A stretch of DNA of 64,000 nucleotides from Hanleya hanleyi (GCA_036873755.1 JAVTVY010018926.1:1-64000); one strand, 5' to 3'. Positions 11,500-24,300 are shown, counted from the stretch's first letter. Numbers and translations: made by a program. Notes: generated by a model not told the origin, from the sequence alone.

Positions 11500-12360
11500 A
11501 AGAAATTGAGTATAAGCACACCATTTCCGAATACGTCTACTTACTCCCAAACAGCATTTAGTCTGACAGATTTATTTAACAACCATAAAACGTTTTCCAA
11601 GGAAAGAGGTATTTGTCTTCCAATCACTCATAACGGTATACCGAAAGTGTACTGGACTCCCAAAATGCACAAATCACCATACAAAGCTAGATTCATAGCT
11701 GATTCTAGAAGCTGCAGCACAAAGCTTCTTTCAACCCTGTTGAGAGGGGCCCTTCATAAGGTAAAAGTATTTTGAAAAGATATTGCGTCACTGGTTCTAA
11801 GAACTTGGCATTGAATGCATGTGGATATTGAAAAACTCAAAATGTCTTACGGAAGAGCTTGATGCTAAAGGTCACATAACGTACAGACATATATCCACAT
11901 GGGATTTCTCGATTCTCTATACTACAATCCCTCATCATGACCTTATTGTCGGTCTTAGTTCATTAAAAGTATCGATGCTCAAGACAACTGATCGCCGATA
12001 TGTTAATGTCAGAAGCCATGGAGCATTCTTCAGCTCTACTACATACAAGCGATATAATTCATGGGATGTTTCTTTGTTTATAGAGTTGCTCGAATTTCTC
12101 ATTAATCATATCTGTGTGAAATTTGGAAATACAATATATCAACAACATATATGCATTCCAATGGGTACTAATTGTGCACCCCTTTTGGCTGAACTATATC
12201 TGTTCTCTTATGAATAATATGAATCAAAAGGATTGTCATTCTACTGTCAAATTCTTTGCCACTACTACATTGTACTATTTTAGAGTAGGCATTTCCTCAT
12301 TCTGTTACATCCAGGATATGTTTTCCCATCTCTTGCTGATAAACAAATTCAGATAAAATA
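11500..12360 (+). pseudogene. Penelope-like element reverse transcriptase fragment
   Basis: Two plus-strand frames (11,506-11,775 and 11,819-12,217) separated by a frameshift encode the fingers-palm part of a Penelope-like RT. Recognisable pieces are GIPKVYWTPKMHKSPYKARF, the motif-A region WDFSILYTTIPHHD, YNSWDVSLF, and the motif-B region IPMGTNCAPLLAELYLFSYE. After 12,217 the frame closes and the Y.DD catalytic motif and any GIY-YIG endonuclease are missing or unreadable. These retroelements prime at pre-existing breaks, but this copy is clearly inactive. No LTR-like repeats were seen. Confidence 0.85.
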
Positions 12361-12779
12361 TCTAAATGAGATATATATTTGCCTTCTGCAATTAAAATTT
12401 CAAATTAAAAACCTAAACCGAATTACAATTCCAGTGACTTGTACAATTTCAGTGTATAACTCTCTGTACTGGTTTTCAAGAAAGAAAATATAGGTTATTG
12501 GCGTGATGACTATGAGCCAGCACTTTAGCTATGGAGTTTGTCTTGCTTGGCCAAAGTCCTCTTGGACAAGTGCAGAGCTGGTCTCCCTCAAGCTGTGTAC
12601 TGTGTATGCCAGGGAACTAATTTTTATTATCCCTAACCACAACCACATGTTAGACAGCATGCACACATCTCCCTCTTAGCAGTTATTTATGACTGGTCAA
12701 GGGCTATTAAATTAAGCTGACCATGGTCTCCTGTGGCGTTTATGGCTGATAAGAAAACACTTCATGGGCCCACCATATT
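12361..12779. other. no feature recognised
   Basis: Sequence between the Penelope-like relic and the satellite at 12.78 kb. It may hold further decayed Penelope 3' sequence, but nothing can be aligned by eye. Confidence 0.35.
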
Positions 12780-13990
12780 ACTGGCCAAAATAACCTAATG
12801 GACTCCTCCCATCGTGTTCTACAGCCCGAGACCAGAAAAACAAGACCAAACTGCAATGAACATGTGTGAATTTCCCAGTATGGACATATCCCCGAGCCAG
12901 TATGGGCCTATCCAGACCTATCCCCCCCCGACCAGTATGGGTCTATGAGCCTATCAGACCTCCGTGAACTTTTCAGAAAAAAAAAATTTCTGCATAACCT
13001 TCGAGACATCTCCCATCGTGTTTTTCGTGGTGAGACGTCAAAAACAAGACCAAATAACCCGTACCATAGTGACGTCACACACAATCTTAATAAATTAATA
13101 TCCTATCAATGCTCCCCAATCTTACATGTCGCTATATAGGATCTTACGTATTTCAATTGAATTTGGTGTCCATACCATGGATATTTAATAGCAATATGAC
13201 ATCATGGTCGCATCTGGACTCATCCATTTGCAGTCGGGGAGGGGAGATAGGTTCACTGGGTCCATTTACCCTAATACTTACACCAAAGATCAGTTCATAT
13301 ATTTACCCCGTATTATGGCGCCACAATGTCGGGACCGCGGCAACATAACAAGACCAAACAACCCATACCGCAATGAACATGTGTGAATTGCCCAGTATGG
13401 ACCTATTCCCCTGAGCCAGTATGGTCCTAGGGGCCTATCCAGACCTCCGTGAAATTTTCGAAAAAATTCACCGCTTAATTTCGAAACCCCTTCCATCGTA
13501 TTCTACAGCCCGAGACGAGAAAAACAAGACCAAACAACTCATACCGCAATGAACATGTGTGAATTTCCCAGTATGGACATATCCCCCTGAGCCAGTATGG
13601 GCCTATGGGCCTATCCAGACCTCTGTGAACTTTTCGAAAAAATTCACCGCTTAACTTCGAGACCCCTCCCATCGTGTTCTTCAGCCCGAGACGAGAAAAA
13701 CAAGACCAAACAACCCATACCGCAATGAACATGCGTGAATTTCCCAGTATGGACCTATCCCTCTGAGCCAGTATGGGCCTATCCAGACCTCCGTGAACTT
13801 TTCAAAAAATTTCACCGCTTAACTTCGAGATCCCTCCCATCGTGTTCTACGTGGTGAGACGAGAAAAACAAGACCAAACAACCCATACCGCAATGAACAT
13901 GTAGATTACCTTTGATTGGACCTATCTGACCTGACTAGTATGGGCCTATTGGCCTTTGCAGAACAACCAATGTTTTCAGAAGTTGGCACT
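12780..13990. repeat. tandem satellite of about 170-178 bp, six units, one interrupted
   Basis: AACAAGACCAAA recurs at about 12,839, 13,042, 13,346, 13,522, 13,699 and 13,867. Units contain CCATCGTGTTCTACAGCC, CATACCGCAATGAACATGTG, CCCAGTATGGACCTATCC, CCAGACCTCCGTGAA and TTCACCGCTTAA. The second unit is interrupted at about 13,060-13,345 by roughly 290 bp of unrelated sequence. No coding function. Confidence 0.85.
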
Positions 13991-14059
13991 TAACTGAACC
14001 CCTTCCCATCGTATTTTTCGTGGCAGACGTGAAACGGGACAAGGTTCGGGTTCAAGAGG

Positions 14060-17000
14060 TTGTTTATTACGGCTAATCACAGCGCCCGGCTGGAGCGGTG
14101 AATCTGCAAATTTTAAATAAATCTATAAATAATTAGCGCCGCTAAATCTGAATAAACACATCAAAATCCAAACAGTAAATACATCTAACTTATACATGCT
14201 AATAATACTATTGGAGCATAGTTCGGAAACAGGATGTCAAAATATACTTGAGTGCGTTAAAATAACGAAGTGTGTATGGTACTATATGTATGGTATACAT
14301 ACAATAATTTACATGTAAAAAGGTGCGTATGATGTGTATCATATACAAAAGCGTGATAGATGTTTATCGTGTTACAAGTCATATTGAGCTGTCAGGTGAC
14401 ATCTCTGACCATTATTGAGTCATTATTGATACAAACAGGCAAAAATGGAAAAGTATACACAACTTTACACATGGATGAAAAAGATACCACCTGTATTCAT
14501 TTGGTGGCGGCCATATTTAACAATGCAGTACGCTCCAAAAAACATTTGTGAATGTATTCACCAATGAGTTTGACAGTATCACGATCTTCACAAGAAAGGA
14601 GCCATACAAACTTGTTCTGTTCTGTAAGATTTGTGAAATTACAGTTTAGCAAGCTCACAGATGCAAAAAATTCACAGCGCAAAGAGTTATATGCTGGACA
14701 CTCCATCATAAAGTGTAATTCATCCTCTACTCGATCTGAACTACAGATTAAACATGTTCTTTGAGCAGGGGGACCCGGGGTACCTTAGGTCTAACGTGTC
14801 TACCCTTTTCAATTTGCAGTTGATGGCAGCTAGTACGTAATTTACATAATTCAGAGCGATAATATTTATGGAGAATGGCCAGATATGGTTCGAAGTCAAA
14901 TTTAATTTTAAATAATCTATAAGTGCGAAGTTTATTCCCCGACTCTGCCTGTGGGATTGAACGATGATCATCAGATAACTGTTGTTTCCACCAGTTGGTA
15001 AAAGAAGAGCGTAAACACGTCAATACAGTAGACAGTATTCTATGAATAGACATGTGACATACTTGGGGGTATATATAATCCAACTTCAAGAAAGTGAAAA
15101 TACTCTTAACATGGGATACCCAAGACGATTCACCAAGGGAATCTAAATGAACTGACACGTCAAATGCATACTTAACTAATGAGTTATCCTGTAGATTACT
15201 CAGACGGTGCCAATATTTCAATACAGCAGAAATTATGTCAAATGTCAAAGGGTATCTACCAAGTTCACCCAGAACAGCACAACTAGTACAGTTACTATTA
15301 ACACCAAGTAAATACTTAGAGTATCGCAGATGCTGTCGCTCAATCGATTCTTGCTTTAAAAGGTTTCCCCAAAAGTTTTCATTTTTGAATTTAGAAGGTG
15401 TGATAATCCCCAAACCTCAGAACAGTAGGAGAGAATGGGTTTAATTGTGTGGTCGAAGATATGTAGAGAAGTGGATATGTTAGGGGAGTATCAGAAAAAC
15501 ATCTTCTGAGCTTAAAGAAGGCCTTGCAGGCTTTGTTAACAAGCTGCTCTTTAGCAGAAGCCCAAGAGCCTGATGAACTTGGTGTCATGCCAAGATATGT
15601 AACTGAACTGATTGTTTGTAATTTGTTATCGGCGAGAGAGAACATCTGTGTATTGGATTTGGCACGGCTGTTAAATACCATACATTTGGTTTTGGAAGCA
15701 TTAATGGTGAGATTCCATTTCGTGCAATACATCTGAAGCATATCAAGGGAATTTTGAAGCCCTTGTTTACTGTCAGATAGTAACACTACATCGTCAGCAT
15801 ATAGCAAGCAATTTAGAGAGTGAGAACCGAGCTGTACAGGATCACAAGATTCATCAAATACAAGTGGCGGGTCATTTAGGAAAACTTTAAAAAGGTTAGG
15901 ACTCAGATTGTCCCCTTGTCGGACACCTATGGAAGAATTGAAGAACCCAGAGAGTGCTGATGAAGTTCGTACACAAAGCATATTATTACGATACATATCT
16001 CGTATTATTCTATAAAAAAAGACCTCCTATGCCAACAGACTGTAACTTGAAGAAAAGAAAAGGCCTTCGTGCCACACAGAGTCAAAGGCCTTTTTTAAAT
16101 CAATAAAACATGTATACAGGGGTGAATGCTTTGCTTTATATTTATCAATTAATGTCTTCAATACAAAAATATGGTCTGCAGTTCTCATATGTTTGGTAAA
16201 TCCAATCTGTTCTGAACGTATAACACTATTCAAGGAGAGATAATTTTCAAGTCGCTTATTAAGTACAGAATTGAAAAGTGTACTGACACAGCTACCTATT
16301 GCTAGTCCTCTATAGTTACCAGACACTTTTTTGTCACCAGATTTATAAATTGGTTTTAAATAACATTCTTTCCAGCTACTAGGGTATATGGAGGTAGAGA
16401 ATACTAGGTTAAACAGTTTAGACAAACACGGTCCCAGTTTAGTCTGACCATATTTGATCATTTCATTTTGTATTCCAACTAAACCGCACGCTTTATGGGA
16501 CTTCAACTGTTTGATAGCAAGGCTGATTTCAGATGAGGTTATTCTATAATCTAGATGACAAAATGTTGGTTTGGATTCTAAATTGCTCAACTCGCTTCTA
16601 ATGTGATTTGTGTTTGGACTAGCAGAAGATGGAGCATTAAGATTACGAAAATGGTTAACCCATTCATTCATAGGGATGTTATCAGAATCATCATACTGTG
16701 GATTGCCATCTTCTTTTAAATTCTCTAAAGTTGACCAAAAGTCTTTCGGGTTTTCAGCAACTAAGTTGTTTAATTTATCAATAGTATGTGCACGGTATTC
16801 CCTGCGTTTCTGTTTCCTAGCTTTTCTGAGATCCTTAAGGGATTTGAAATATGAAGACCTAATATATGGATCACTGGGGTATTGAGAGAGCAAGTATGCT
16901 TTCTCTTCTGTCTTTCGCCGCAGAGTCTGCAGAGAATGATCATACCATTTAAGGTTACTGCGTCTACATTTTTTAGATTTATTCTTAGCTTTGGGAGTAA

Positions 17001-17115
17001 GCAGTGGTAAGTATGGAGTTAAAATCATGAGCAGCATTGTCTATCTGTGATGGCAAATAGGTTGTTTCAAGGAATTTTTCTATTAAGAAAACAGCCCATA
17101 GTAAAGTCCACCAAA
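14060..17115 (-). pseudogene. 5'-truncated LINE, reverse transcriptase ORF2 with frameshifts
   Basis: Minus-strand non-LTR retrotransposon. Fragments in 5'-3' order are 17,037-16,027 (linker and RT N-terminus, with NYRGLAIGSCVS, EQIGFTKHMRTADHI and FIDLKKAFDSVWH), 15,996-15,391 (IGVRQGDNLSPNLF and the YADD box at 15,790-15,801), 15,413-14,748 (thumb and linker), and 14,764-14,497 (a C-terminal Cys/His cluster, CLICSSDR then HFMMECP). At least three frameshifts break the frame. Part of the linker continues in another frame to about 17,100, and then a poly-T stretch (minus strand) marks 5' truncation. The endonuclease is absent. The 3' UTR ends near 14,060. The clade is not assigned; it is distinct from the LINE at 21-29 kb. 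Confidence 0.88.
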
Positions 17116-17189
17116 AAAAAAAAAAAAAAATGATCACCTTCATACCGCATACAGGCATTTCCCCGTATAGATGCAAATGTGCGAATCAG

Positions 17190-17590
17190 GCCCCTATTGT
17201 AGAGGTAAAGTCCGTGTTCTGCTTTTTATATTTTTGGGGACAAATCCTCATTTTACATGTACCCACCTAGGACTTCATAGGCAGGCCCCGATAAGCCCGT
17301 TACCGATATTAACCCTTTTGGACATGGTTGATAGAGGTTTTCCCAAATTTTAGGGGTAAAGTCCGTGTTCCGCTTTTTATAGTTTCTGGGACAAATCCTC
17401 AATTTACATGCACCCACCCATATCTTGATATGCAGGCCCCGATAAGCCCGGGACCGATATTAGCCGTTTTGGACATGGTTGATAGGGGTTTTTCCCTACT
17501 GTAGGGGTAAAGTCCGTGATCCGCTTTTTATATTTTCGGAGACAATTCCTCATTTTACATGCAACCACCCATGACTTGATCGCCCTGGAG
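17190..17590. repeat. 151-bp tandem repeat, about 2.6 copies
   Basis: AGGGGTAAAGTCCGTG-type anchors occur at about 17,207, 17,358 and 17,509. Units share CTTTTTATA, GACAAATCCTCA, TTTACATG, GGCAGGCCCCGATAAGCCCG and TTTTGGACATGGTTGATAG. The third copy stops at about 17,582 where unrelated sequence begins. Confidence 0.85.
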
Positions 17591-17835
17591 GGGCGCTTCA
17601 CTTTGACACCTCACTCGATCCAATCGGTAGGCCTACACTAGGGACCCCTCTCGCCCCTGAAGATTGTCGAACATTCCAGGTGATTCTCACGAAATCCGCG
17701 TATTTGGGACTACTTTCTGTCCGCGGAGGCTTCTCCCCACGACCGCATCACCGCCAGACAGTATCATCGCGGAGGAATACATCCCCCTAAGGTCACGTGA
17801 CCGAAAGTCTTGCGCAGAACACCTGCGCACACAGC

Positions 17836-17868
17836 CCACTTCCGGGTTTTTTTTCTGCGCATGCGCAG
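17836..17868. promoter_or_regulatory. ETS-like and NRF1-like sites, possible promoter
   Basis: CACTTCCGGG (ETS-type core) is followed 17 bp later by the 14-bp palindrome CTGCGCATGCGCAG at 17,855-17,868, a perfect NRF1/alpha-Pal consensus. The surrounding 200 bp has more CpG than most of the window. In animals this pairing is typical of TATA-less housekeeping promoters. A palindromic site gives no direction. The nearest plus-strand ORF begins at 18,634. Inference only. Confidence 0.45.
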
Positions 17869-18049
17869 TGACGAGCCAACGGGTGATTATGCCCTCTATA
17901 TACTACTAAGTCATCCTTAACTGTACGTACACCCTCGCCATTTCTACAGGTATCGAAATTTATACCTGAATTATGATATACAGAACAAAGCTGCTGTCCC
18001 GACCATCTGCCAGGGCTCAAACAAATTCAAACACAACATGAGACACGCA

Positions 18050-18430
18050 TCTCGTGTTACACAAATATCTACGTACCGTACGATACAGTATATTCTCACA
18101 TCACAGCGGTCAAAAGCAATGTGATACACCCATGTGATACAAAATCTGTATCACACCCTTACAGTTCGCTAACTATATTTTTGGTTATTTTTCAACATTA
18201 TTTTGATGTGAGAAATAAATTATAACACTCGTGGTCATTTATCTGATTTTTATCACACTCATTTGATAACACCCATATGAGACTCGCTAAAGCTCGTTTC
18301 ATATGGGTTTTATCAAACTCGTGTGATAAAAATTAGATAAATGACCACTCGTAGTGATAATCTATAATTCTCACATCACCGAGGCCAAAAGCAATGTGAT
18401 ACACGTATACTATACAAATGCTGTATCGTA
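18050..18430. repeat. foldback element (MITE-like) with long hairpin
   Basis: Arms at about 18,229-18,290 and 18,296-18,352 are near-perfect inverted repeats (GGTCATTTATCTGATTTTTA against TAAAAATTAGATAAATGACC). Outside them CTCACATCAC, AAAGCAATGTGATACAC occurs in the same orientation at about 18,093 and 18,371. Inside are smaller palindromes such as GTGATACA-AAATC-TGTATCAC. No transposase is present. It is a non-autonomous or palindrome-rich element of unknown class. Confidence 0.6.
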
Positions 18431-18633
18431 TAGTAATTTTTTGTTAAAGATCGTTTGATTGGAGCTTCCAACCAAAATGATGACTTTTTCACCAATCAAA
18501 GTACATCTTACATTCAGAGCTATGCCGGGACTACTTTCATTACGTCATCACATTGGAATTCCATTCAATAAAGTACCCATTGACCCCATCTGTCGTCTGC
18601 AGTGTTGTTTATTGTTTTGTTGACAACAACACA

Positions 18634-18843
18634 ATGGATACTTTCAATATTAGCATCGGAAACTATGTTCGAACGGATGGAGGGAGAAAAGGGAAAGTGA
18701 TCGGGATAATTAGACCACTCGGAACATTCCCATTATTCAAAATTGAGACTTTCACGAGCTCCGGTTTCCGAATGATTTTGACTGAACCACGCTACAGATT
18801 TTCTGTGATTCCGTCAACAGCACCCAATAAGGTCCGTGTATAA
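18634..18843 (+). CDS. small hypothetical ORF, 69 codons
   Basis: Starts at the ATG of MDTFNISIGNYVRT and ends in SVIPSTAPNKVRV. The stretch VRTDGGRKGKVIGIIRPLG has the glycine/lysine spacing of KOW-like or SH3-like small beta-barrels, but the resemblance is weak and I do not assign a family. It lies 0.77 kb downstream of the ETS/NRF1-like sites. AAG|GTCCGTG near 18,830 could be a splice donor, so this may be a first coding exon. It could also belong to the Crypton element that begins 0.9 kb downstream, or be chance. No disruption is seen. Confidence 0.35.
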   Translation: MDTFNISIGNYVRTDGGRKGKVIGIIRPLGTFPLFKIETFTSSGFRMILTEPRYRFSVIPSTAPNKVRV

Positions 18844-19721
18844 TACAGTTCGATAAAATTTCTCTCACTTAAATTAAAGATTACAAATACCAACACAACT
18901 TCATATGTGAACTCATAATAATATATTATTATTAACAGAGAAGAAATTTTACAATTATCTAGGCGACATCATATGGAAAATACTGGGGATACTCTGAAAA
19001 TTACACATCAATATATAGTTTTTACTTTTTGACCCAGTACCGTGGATTCTAATTTTTAATTATGCAATACGGAGATGTAAATAAAATGAGCGTGAACAAT
19101 GAACTGAAATTAGTTTTTTTAATTGTATATAGGCCGTGGAAAGTACTGGATATGTTGAAGGTATAGGCCTGCCAGACAGAGAAAGTCATTTCGGCACAAA
19201 GCTGGGCAACAACACCACCACCAGTCATTCGGTGAGCGTAATAAATGGTATTGTTCTGAAGAGGAGTTGTCTCCCCCACCTTGTATACGGTCCGTTTTGG
19301 ATGTTTTGAAATCGAATTGAATAAAAATAACAAATATTATTTCATATTTTTCTGAACCGGCAAGCCTTTGGTGTAAGACTTCACCAATATATATAGATCT
19401 CGCTAATCGATATAGCATACACCAGGGCTTTCTTGTGCTGGTATTTGTTGAGGAATTGGCATTCTATGTCATGATTAATAGAAATGTGAAACAGAGAACA
19501 AAGGCGCTCGTTAACGTACGGTACGGGACCGTTGTTGATATTAATTGGTTAATGTAGATCTAAGCAGGGTTGGAGGGAGTAAGGAAAATGAGGAAAATTT
19601 TATTTTCTCACTCCTTCAATCGAAGGCATTATTGATAGGAACAGTTGTGGCTACCCCCCCCCCCCTTTTTTTTACGGTAAATGAGCTCCTGTGATAGGAC
19701 TGTCTAATAATATCTACTAAG
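18844..19721. other. no gene recognised
   Basis: AT-rich sequence with a C9/T8 homopolymer at about 19,656-19,673. It may contain the untranslated 5' part of the Crypton element. No terminal repeats are recognised. Confidence 0.35.
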
Positions 19722-21338
19722 CTGGGCCTATTGTTTTCGTCATTGACGAACAGGTCGAGCCCACTGATATCAGCAGGACCACAACATTTGAACCTGCCAA
19801 GACCAGTAGCCAAATCAACAAGGGACAGGGACAGACAGGAAAGAAGCCGAGATTTTTACCGGTCGTCGACAGTGATATCGACATCATCATTGGCCAAGAA
19901 GAGAATCCCAATACCGCCAGGAAAACCCGCGGAGATATACAATTATTTGAAGAGTTTTTGAATCTCCCAGAAATAAATGAAAACAGAGAGATTTTTTAAA
20001 TTCCACCAGTGGAATTGAATAACTTGTTGTGTAAATTTATTATTGGTCTGAGAAAAGCGGATGGTGATAACTATGAGCCTACCAGTTTGCGAAGCAAACT
20101 TGGAAGTATTGAAAGATTTCTAAAACATCACAAATATGGGGTGTCGATCTTCAACGACAACGTTGAATTTCATGGGGTGAGGGAGGTCCTCAAAGCAAAA
20201 CAAAAACAGGTGAAACGGGAAGGCAAGGGAAACTTACCTAACAAATCGGATGCTTTGAATGATGATGAGGTAGAACAACTTTACGCGTCCGATCAACTTG
20301 GTAGAAATAAACCGAATACTCTGTTGAACACGATATGGTTCAATAACTCCGTCTTCTTTGAGATGAGGGGGGTTACAGAACATCATAATATGAATTGGGG
20401 CGATCTCAAGCTGTGTATTGACAGCGACGGGAAAGAATATCTTGAGTACAACGAACGACAGACGAAAACTCGCACAGGGGTAAATATCCGCGATGTTCGG
20501 CAAGTAAACCCCAAGGCATGGTCAAATCCTGAAAATCCTCACAGGTGTCCCGTGGAAACCTACAAAGCGTATAGAGACAAACGTCCCTCTGATTACTGTG
20601 CAAAGGATTCCCCATTCTATATAGCTTCCAACACAAGGAAAGATGGGCCGAAGGAGGGGGAATAGTGGTTCAAGCGGAATCGAGTGGGTGTAAATACAAT
20701 ATCTCGAATGATGAAACGAATGGTAGAAAATGGTCAACTCGGGGGTGATAAACACTTCACAAATACCAGCGCAAGGAAACATTTGATGCAAAAATTAACA
20801 GAAAAAGATGTTCCTCCTACCCACATAATGCAAATTTCAGGCCATCGAAACATCCAATCCGTAAATAATTACAGTCACATCACAGAGCAACAACACTGTC
20901 GTATTTCAACAATTTTGAGCACCGCACCACAAAACGTAAAATCAGAATCTCTTGTAGTTGTACAGCCCGTAGTTCCACTGAAAATCCATGCAGATCCGAT
21001 ATCTGATGGTTGCACCGCACTTCTCAGCGATCCAGGAACGAAATCCCCTGATCCTAATACTGAAGCTGGAGAACATGGTGGTGAAGTTTCTCCCGTCCTC
21101 ATTCCATCCTCTCCCATCCATGATGTACCGGTAAAGTTAGATGTATCCGCGCCATCATCGTTTTCTGTCCGCTCGTCAAACCACGGGAACCAAGCTATGT
21201 CTGATATTTCATCTTTGTTTTCTGGTAATATCCACGGTGGTACCTTTCACATCGATCAATGTGTATCAAAATAAATCACTATCCATCAGCAGAAAACGAC
21301 GTGTACCAATTATCGAATCGGACAGTGATTCTGACTGA
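19722..21338 (+). pseudogene. Crypton-type tyrosine recombinase (DUF3504-like), broken
   Basis: One reading frame from about 19,722 encodes an acidic N-terminus and a SAM-like core-binding region (NTARKTRGDIQLFEEFL, then IPPVELNNLL and GLRKADGDNYEPTSLRSKL). The catalytic domain has FFEMRGVTEHHNMNWGDL with the first Arg, TNTSARKHLMQKL, and ISGHRNIQSVNNYSHI with the GH pair and Tyr. Family members usually have H-S-A-R at the HxxR box; here the His is Thr. In-frame stops lie at 19,997-19,999 (TAA) and 20,663-20,665 (TAG). A frameshift near the end puts the usual Ser-Asp-rich tail (IIESDSDSD) in another frame, ending at 21,338. The fold matches Crypton recombinases and the host proteins derived from them. 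This copy is inactive. A domesticated host gene is unlikely given the stops. Confidence 0.88.
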
Positions 21339-21392
21339 AATTGATCGAACGTGCACTGTCAACAGTTCATGAGTTTGTCTTTCTGTTTGTCT

Positions 21393-24300
21393 TTCTATAC
21401 AGGATAAGCTGTTGTCCCCTTGTTCCATAGGTATGAATATCCGATTGTCTGGTGAAATAGTTCTGGAAAGTTGATGGTAGCAGTTCAGGGTGATGAATAA
21501 ATTTGTGGACCAACAAAAGACAAGCGAATAAATTTAGCTTAGATAACTGTAAAATTTTGAGATCAATGAAAAGAGGTAAAGTGTGGGCTAGCCTCCCGGA
21601 CAGGGTTATCACCCTCAGAGCGCGTTTTTGTAGTAGGATTAACTGATTTAGGTGTGTGGTATATGTATTTCCCCAAAGAATATTGCAATAGGACAAATAT
21701 GGTAATATTATTGAATAGTATAGGATGTAAAGAGTTCTCTTATTTACAATGTTTTTTATATAATTGATTAGTCCGATGTTACGTGACACTTTATTGCTGA
21801 TATAACTAATGTGGGATTTCCAATTTAAGTTATCGTTAAAGATGACCCCAAGGAACTTAAAACTTGGGACACGTTCGATTTTGGTATCGGCGATGAATAG
21901 TTGAGTGGTGTCTATTGGAATCCTTCGAGAATTAGGCCTAATAAGCATATATTTGGTTTTCTTAATATTTAAAGATAAACGGTTACAGCAGAACCAATTG
22001 TGAAGTTTATCTAATTCCCGAGACATAGTATTGATGACATCATTCAGGCGTTTAGCGGAGTACACAGTACTTGTGTCATCAGCGAAAAGAATAATCTTTA
22101 AAACATCCGTTGCATTGTTTATGTCGTTTATATAAATAAGGAATAATATTGGTCCAAGAATCGACCCTTGAGGGACACCGCAGGTAATGGGCAAAGTGGA
22201 TGATTGTGAACCGTTAAAAACAACAGATTGCGATCTAGCAGTTAAATAGCTTCTAAACCAGTTGTTTGACAGACCCCGAAACCCATAATGTTCTAGTTTT
22301 GATAAGAGGATATTGTGATTAACAGTATCAAACGCTTTCGAGATGTATAAGAATGAAACTACGCTGTAATTCTTCGATTCTTTTGCAGATATAAGTATAT
22401 CGTATAAAGAACACGCAGCCATCGAAGTAGAGTGATTTGCACTGAAGCCATACTGGTCATTAGATATAATATCGTTTGATCCCAGGAAATTTAATACCAT
22501 TGTAGCAGCGAGCTTCACCAGAATTTTGCTAAAGCATGGTAGAATGGATATAGGTCTATAATTTGAAAGACTAGTAGGATCATCCGATTTAAATATCGGC
22601 ATAACCTTTGCTGTTTTGAAAACACCAGGGACAACTCCTGACGTAAAAGAAAGATTCATAATGGAGGAGAGTGGGGCAGAGATATATTCGGAAACATGTT
22701 TTACAAGCGACATTCGTATGTCATCTAGACCTGGTGCGGCTGATTTCTGATTCATAATTGTTTGTTTGACAATTTCAGGGGTTATCGTTACAAATTTAAA
22801 ATCGTTGGCAATTGGAGTTCCAAGGTAATCGGAGAAGTCGGAGTTAGTGTTTGCAATTTCTGTGTCTAAGGTTGAAGCGATTGTACTAAAATATTCGTTG
22901 AATTTGTTTGCAATTGTTATGTTTTCCGATATTTCGTTGCCATCGACATTAAAAATATTAGTCATGTTACTCGATTTATTTTTGTTCAACTGTTTTAAAA
23001 CCTTCCAAGTGCCTTTTATATCCTGGTTACTTTCATTAAATTTACGTTCAAAGTACAGTTTTTTTGATAGACGGATGGTATGGTTCAATTTATTTCTATA
23101 TTCCCGGTATTGCTTGTGGATATTTTGGGTTTGGGTGGTTAGATACAGTCGGTTTTTCTCATATATAGAGGTTAGGATTCCGTAAGTGATCCATGGTTTG
23201 ATGATTTTCCTTTTTGAAGGTTTGAAAGTTGTTAAAGGGAAACAGTCATAATAAATGGAAGTGAATTTTGTCAGGAAAATTTCCAGGGCAGCGTTAGGGT
23301 CATTATTGTCCAGTTTGCGCTTCTCGTTCTTTGTATGAAGGTCCCGATCTCTTCCGGTGTGATTTTACGGTATGTTATGTTCTGCTGCGAGTGATTGTTA
23401 GTATACTCGTGTTTTAAGATGTGAAAGACAGGAAAATGGTCGGTAATATCGGTTAAAAAGATGCCGGACAAAAGGTTTTCCTCGTGGAAGTTAACAAAAA
23501 TGTTGTCTATAAGAGTCGCAGATCGAGCTCGAACTCTAGTTGGTTTTGTAACTTGAGGGAAGAAGTAGCTAGACTTCATAATTTCAAGGAATTCTGATGT
23601 AGGTGGGTGTTGAGCCGATTTAAAAAGATCTATGTTAAAATCTCCCATCAAAACGCATTTATTTCTTTCAATTTCCGAGCTTTTTAGTGTGGACAGAAGA
23701 TAGTTGTTGAATTTATTAACGTTTTTGCCGGGGGGTCGATAAAATAGACCGACCAGGTATTTTACGTCGGTAAATACTAATTCCAGGAAGAGTGACTCGT
23801 ATTCTCCGTTTTCATCAAGATGTGAGAGATCTTCCCTTACTTTGCATGAGTGTATGTTTTCATCTACATAGAAAATTAAACCACCCCCTCTCTTTTTGGT
23901 TCTAGAGGATGGGAAAGGGGTGTAGCCGGGTGTGCCAAATAGTGTTTCGGTTGAAGGGTTCAGCCAACTTTCCGAAAAGCCGAGTACAGAAAATGGACGT
24001 TTTAGGTTATGGATGAACCCAGTAATTTCGCTAAAGTGCTTCCTCAGGCTCCTGACATTCAGGTGTAAAAATGATAAGGGTGTTTTATTATCACTGTTTA
24101 CTGCTGATAACTTAGTATTTTCTATAAACGTTGCTTCAGTGTAGTAATTGGATTGGTGAATATTAATATTATTCCAGTGTGAAATTTCGAAGTCATTGTC
24201 ATCGGTAGCAACTTTGCAGTGGTCAATATCATTTAGTTCTATAGGATTAAAATTCATGTTCTCAATAAAATCCAAATTAATGTCAATTTGTTGATTAGCT

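Noticed and set aside
17112..17130. A18 run as a LINE poly-A tail
   Set aside because: It lies at the 5' side of the minus-strand LINE, so it cannot be that element's 3' tail. It may belong to the neighbouring sequence.
22847..23185. 112-codon plus-strand frame, repeated at 56,297
   Set aside because: Shadow of the LINE RT on the opposite strand.
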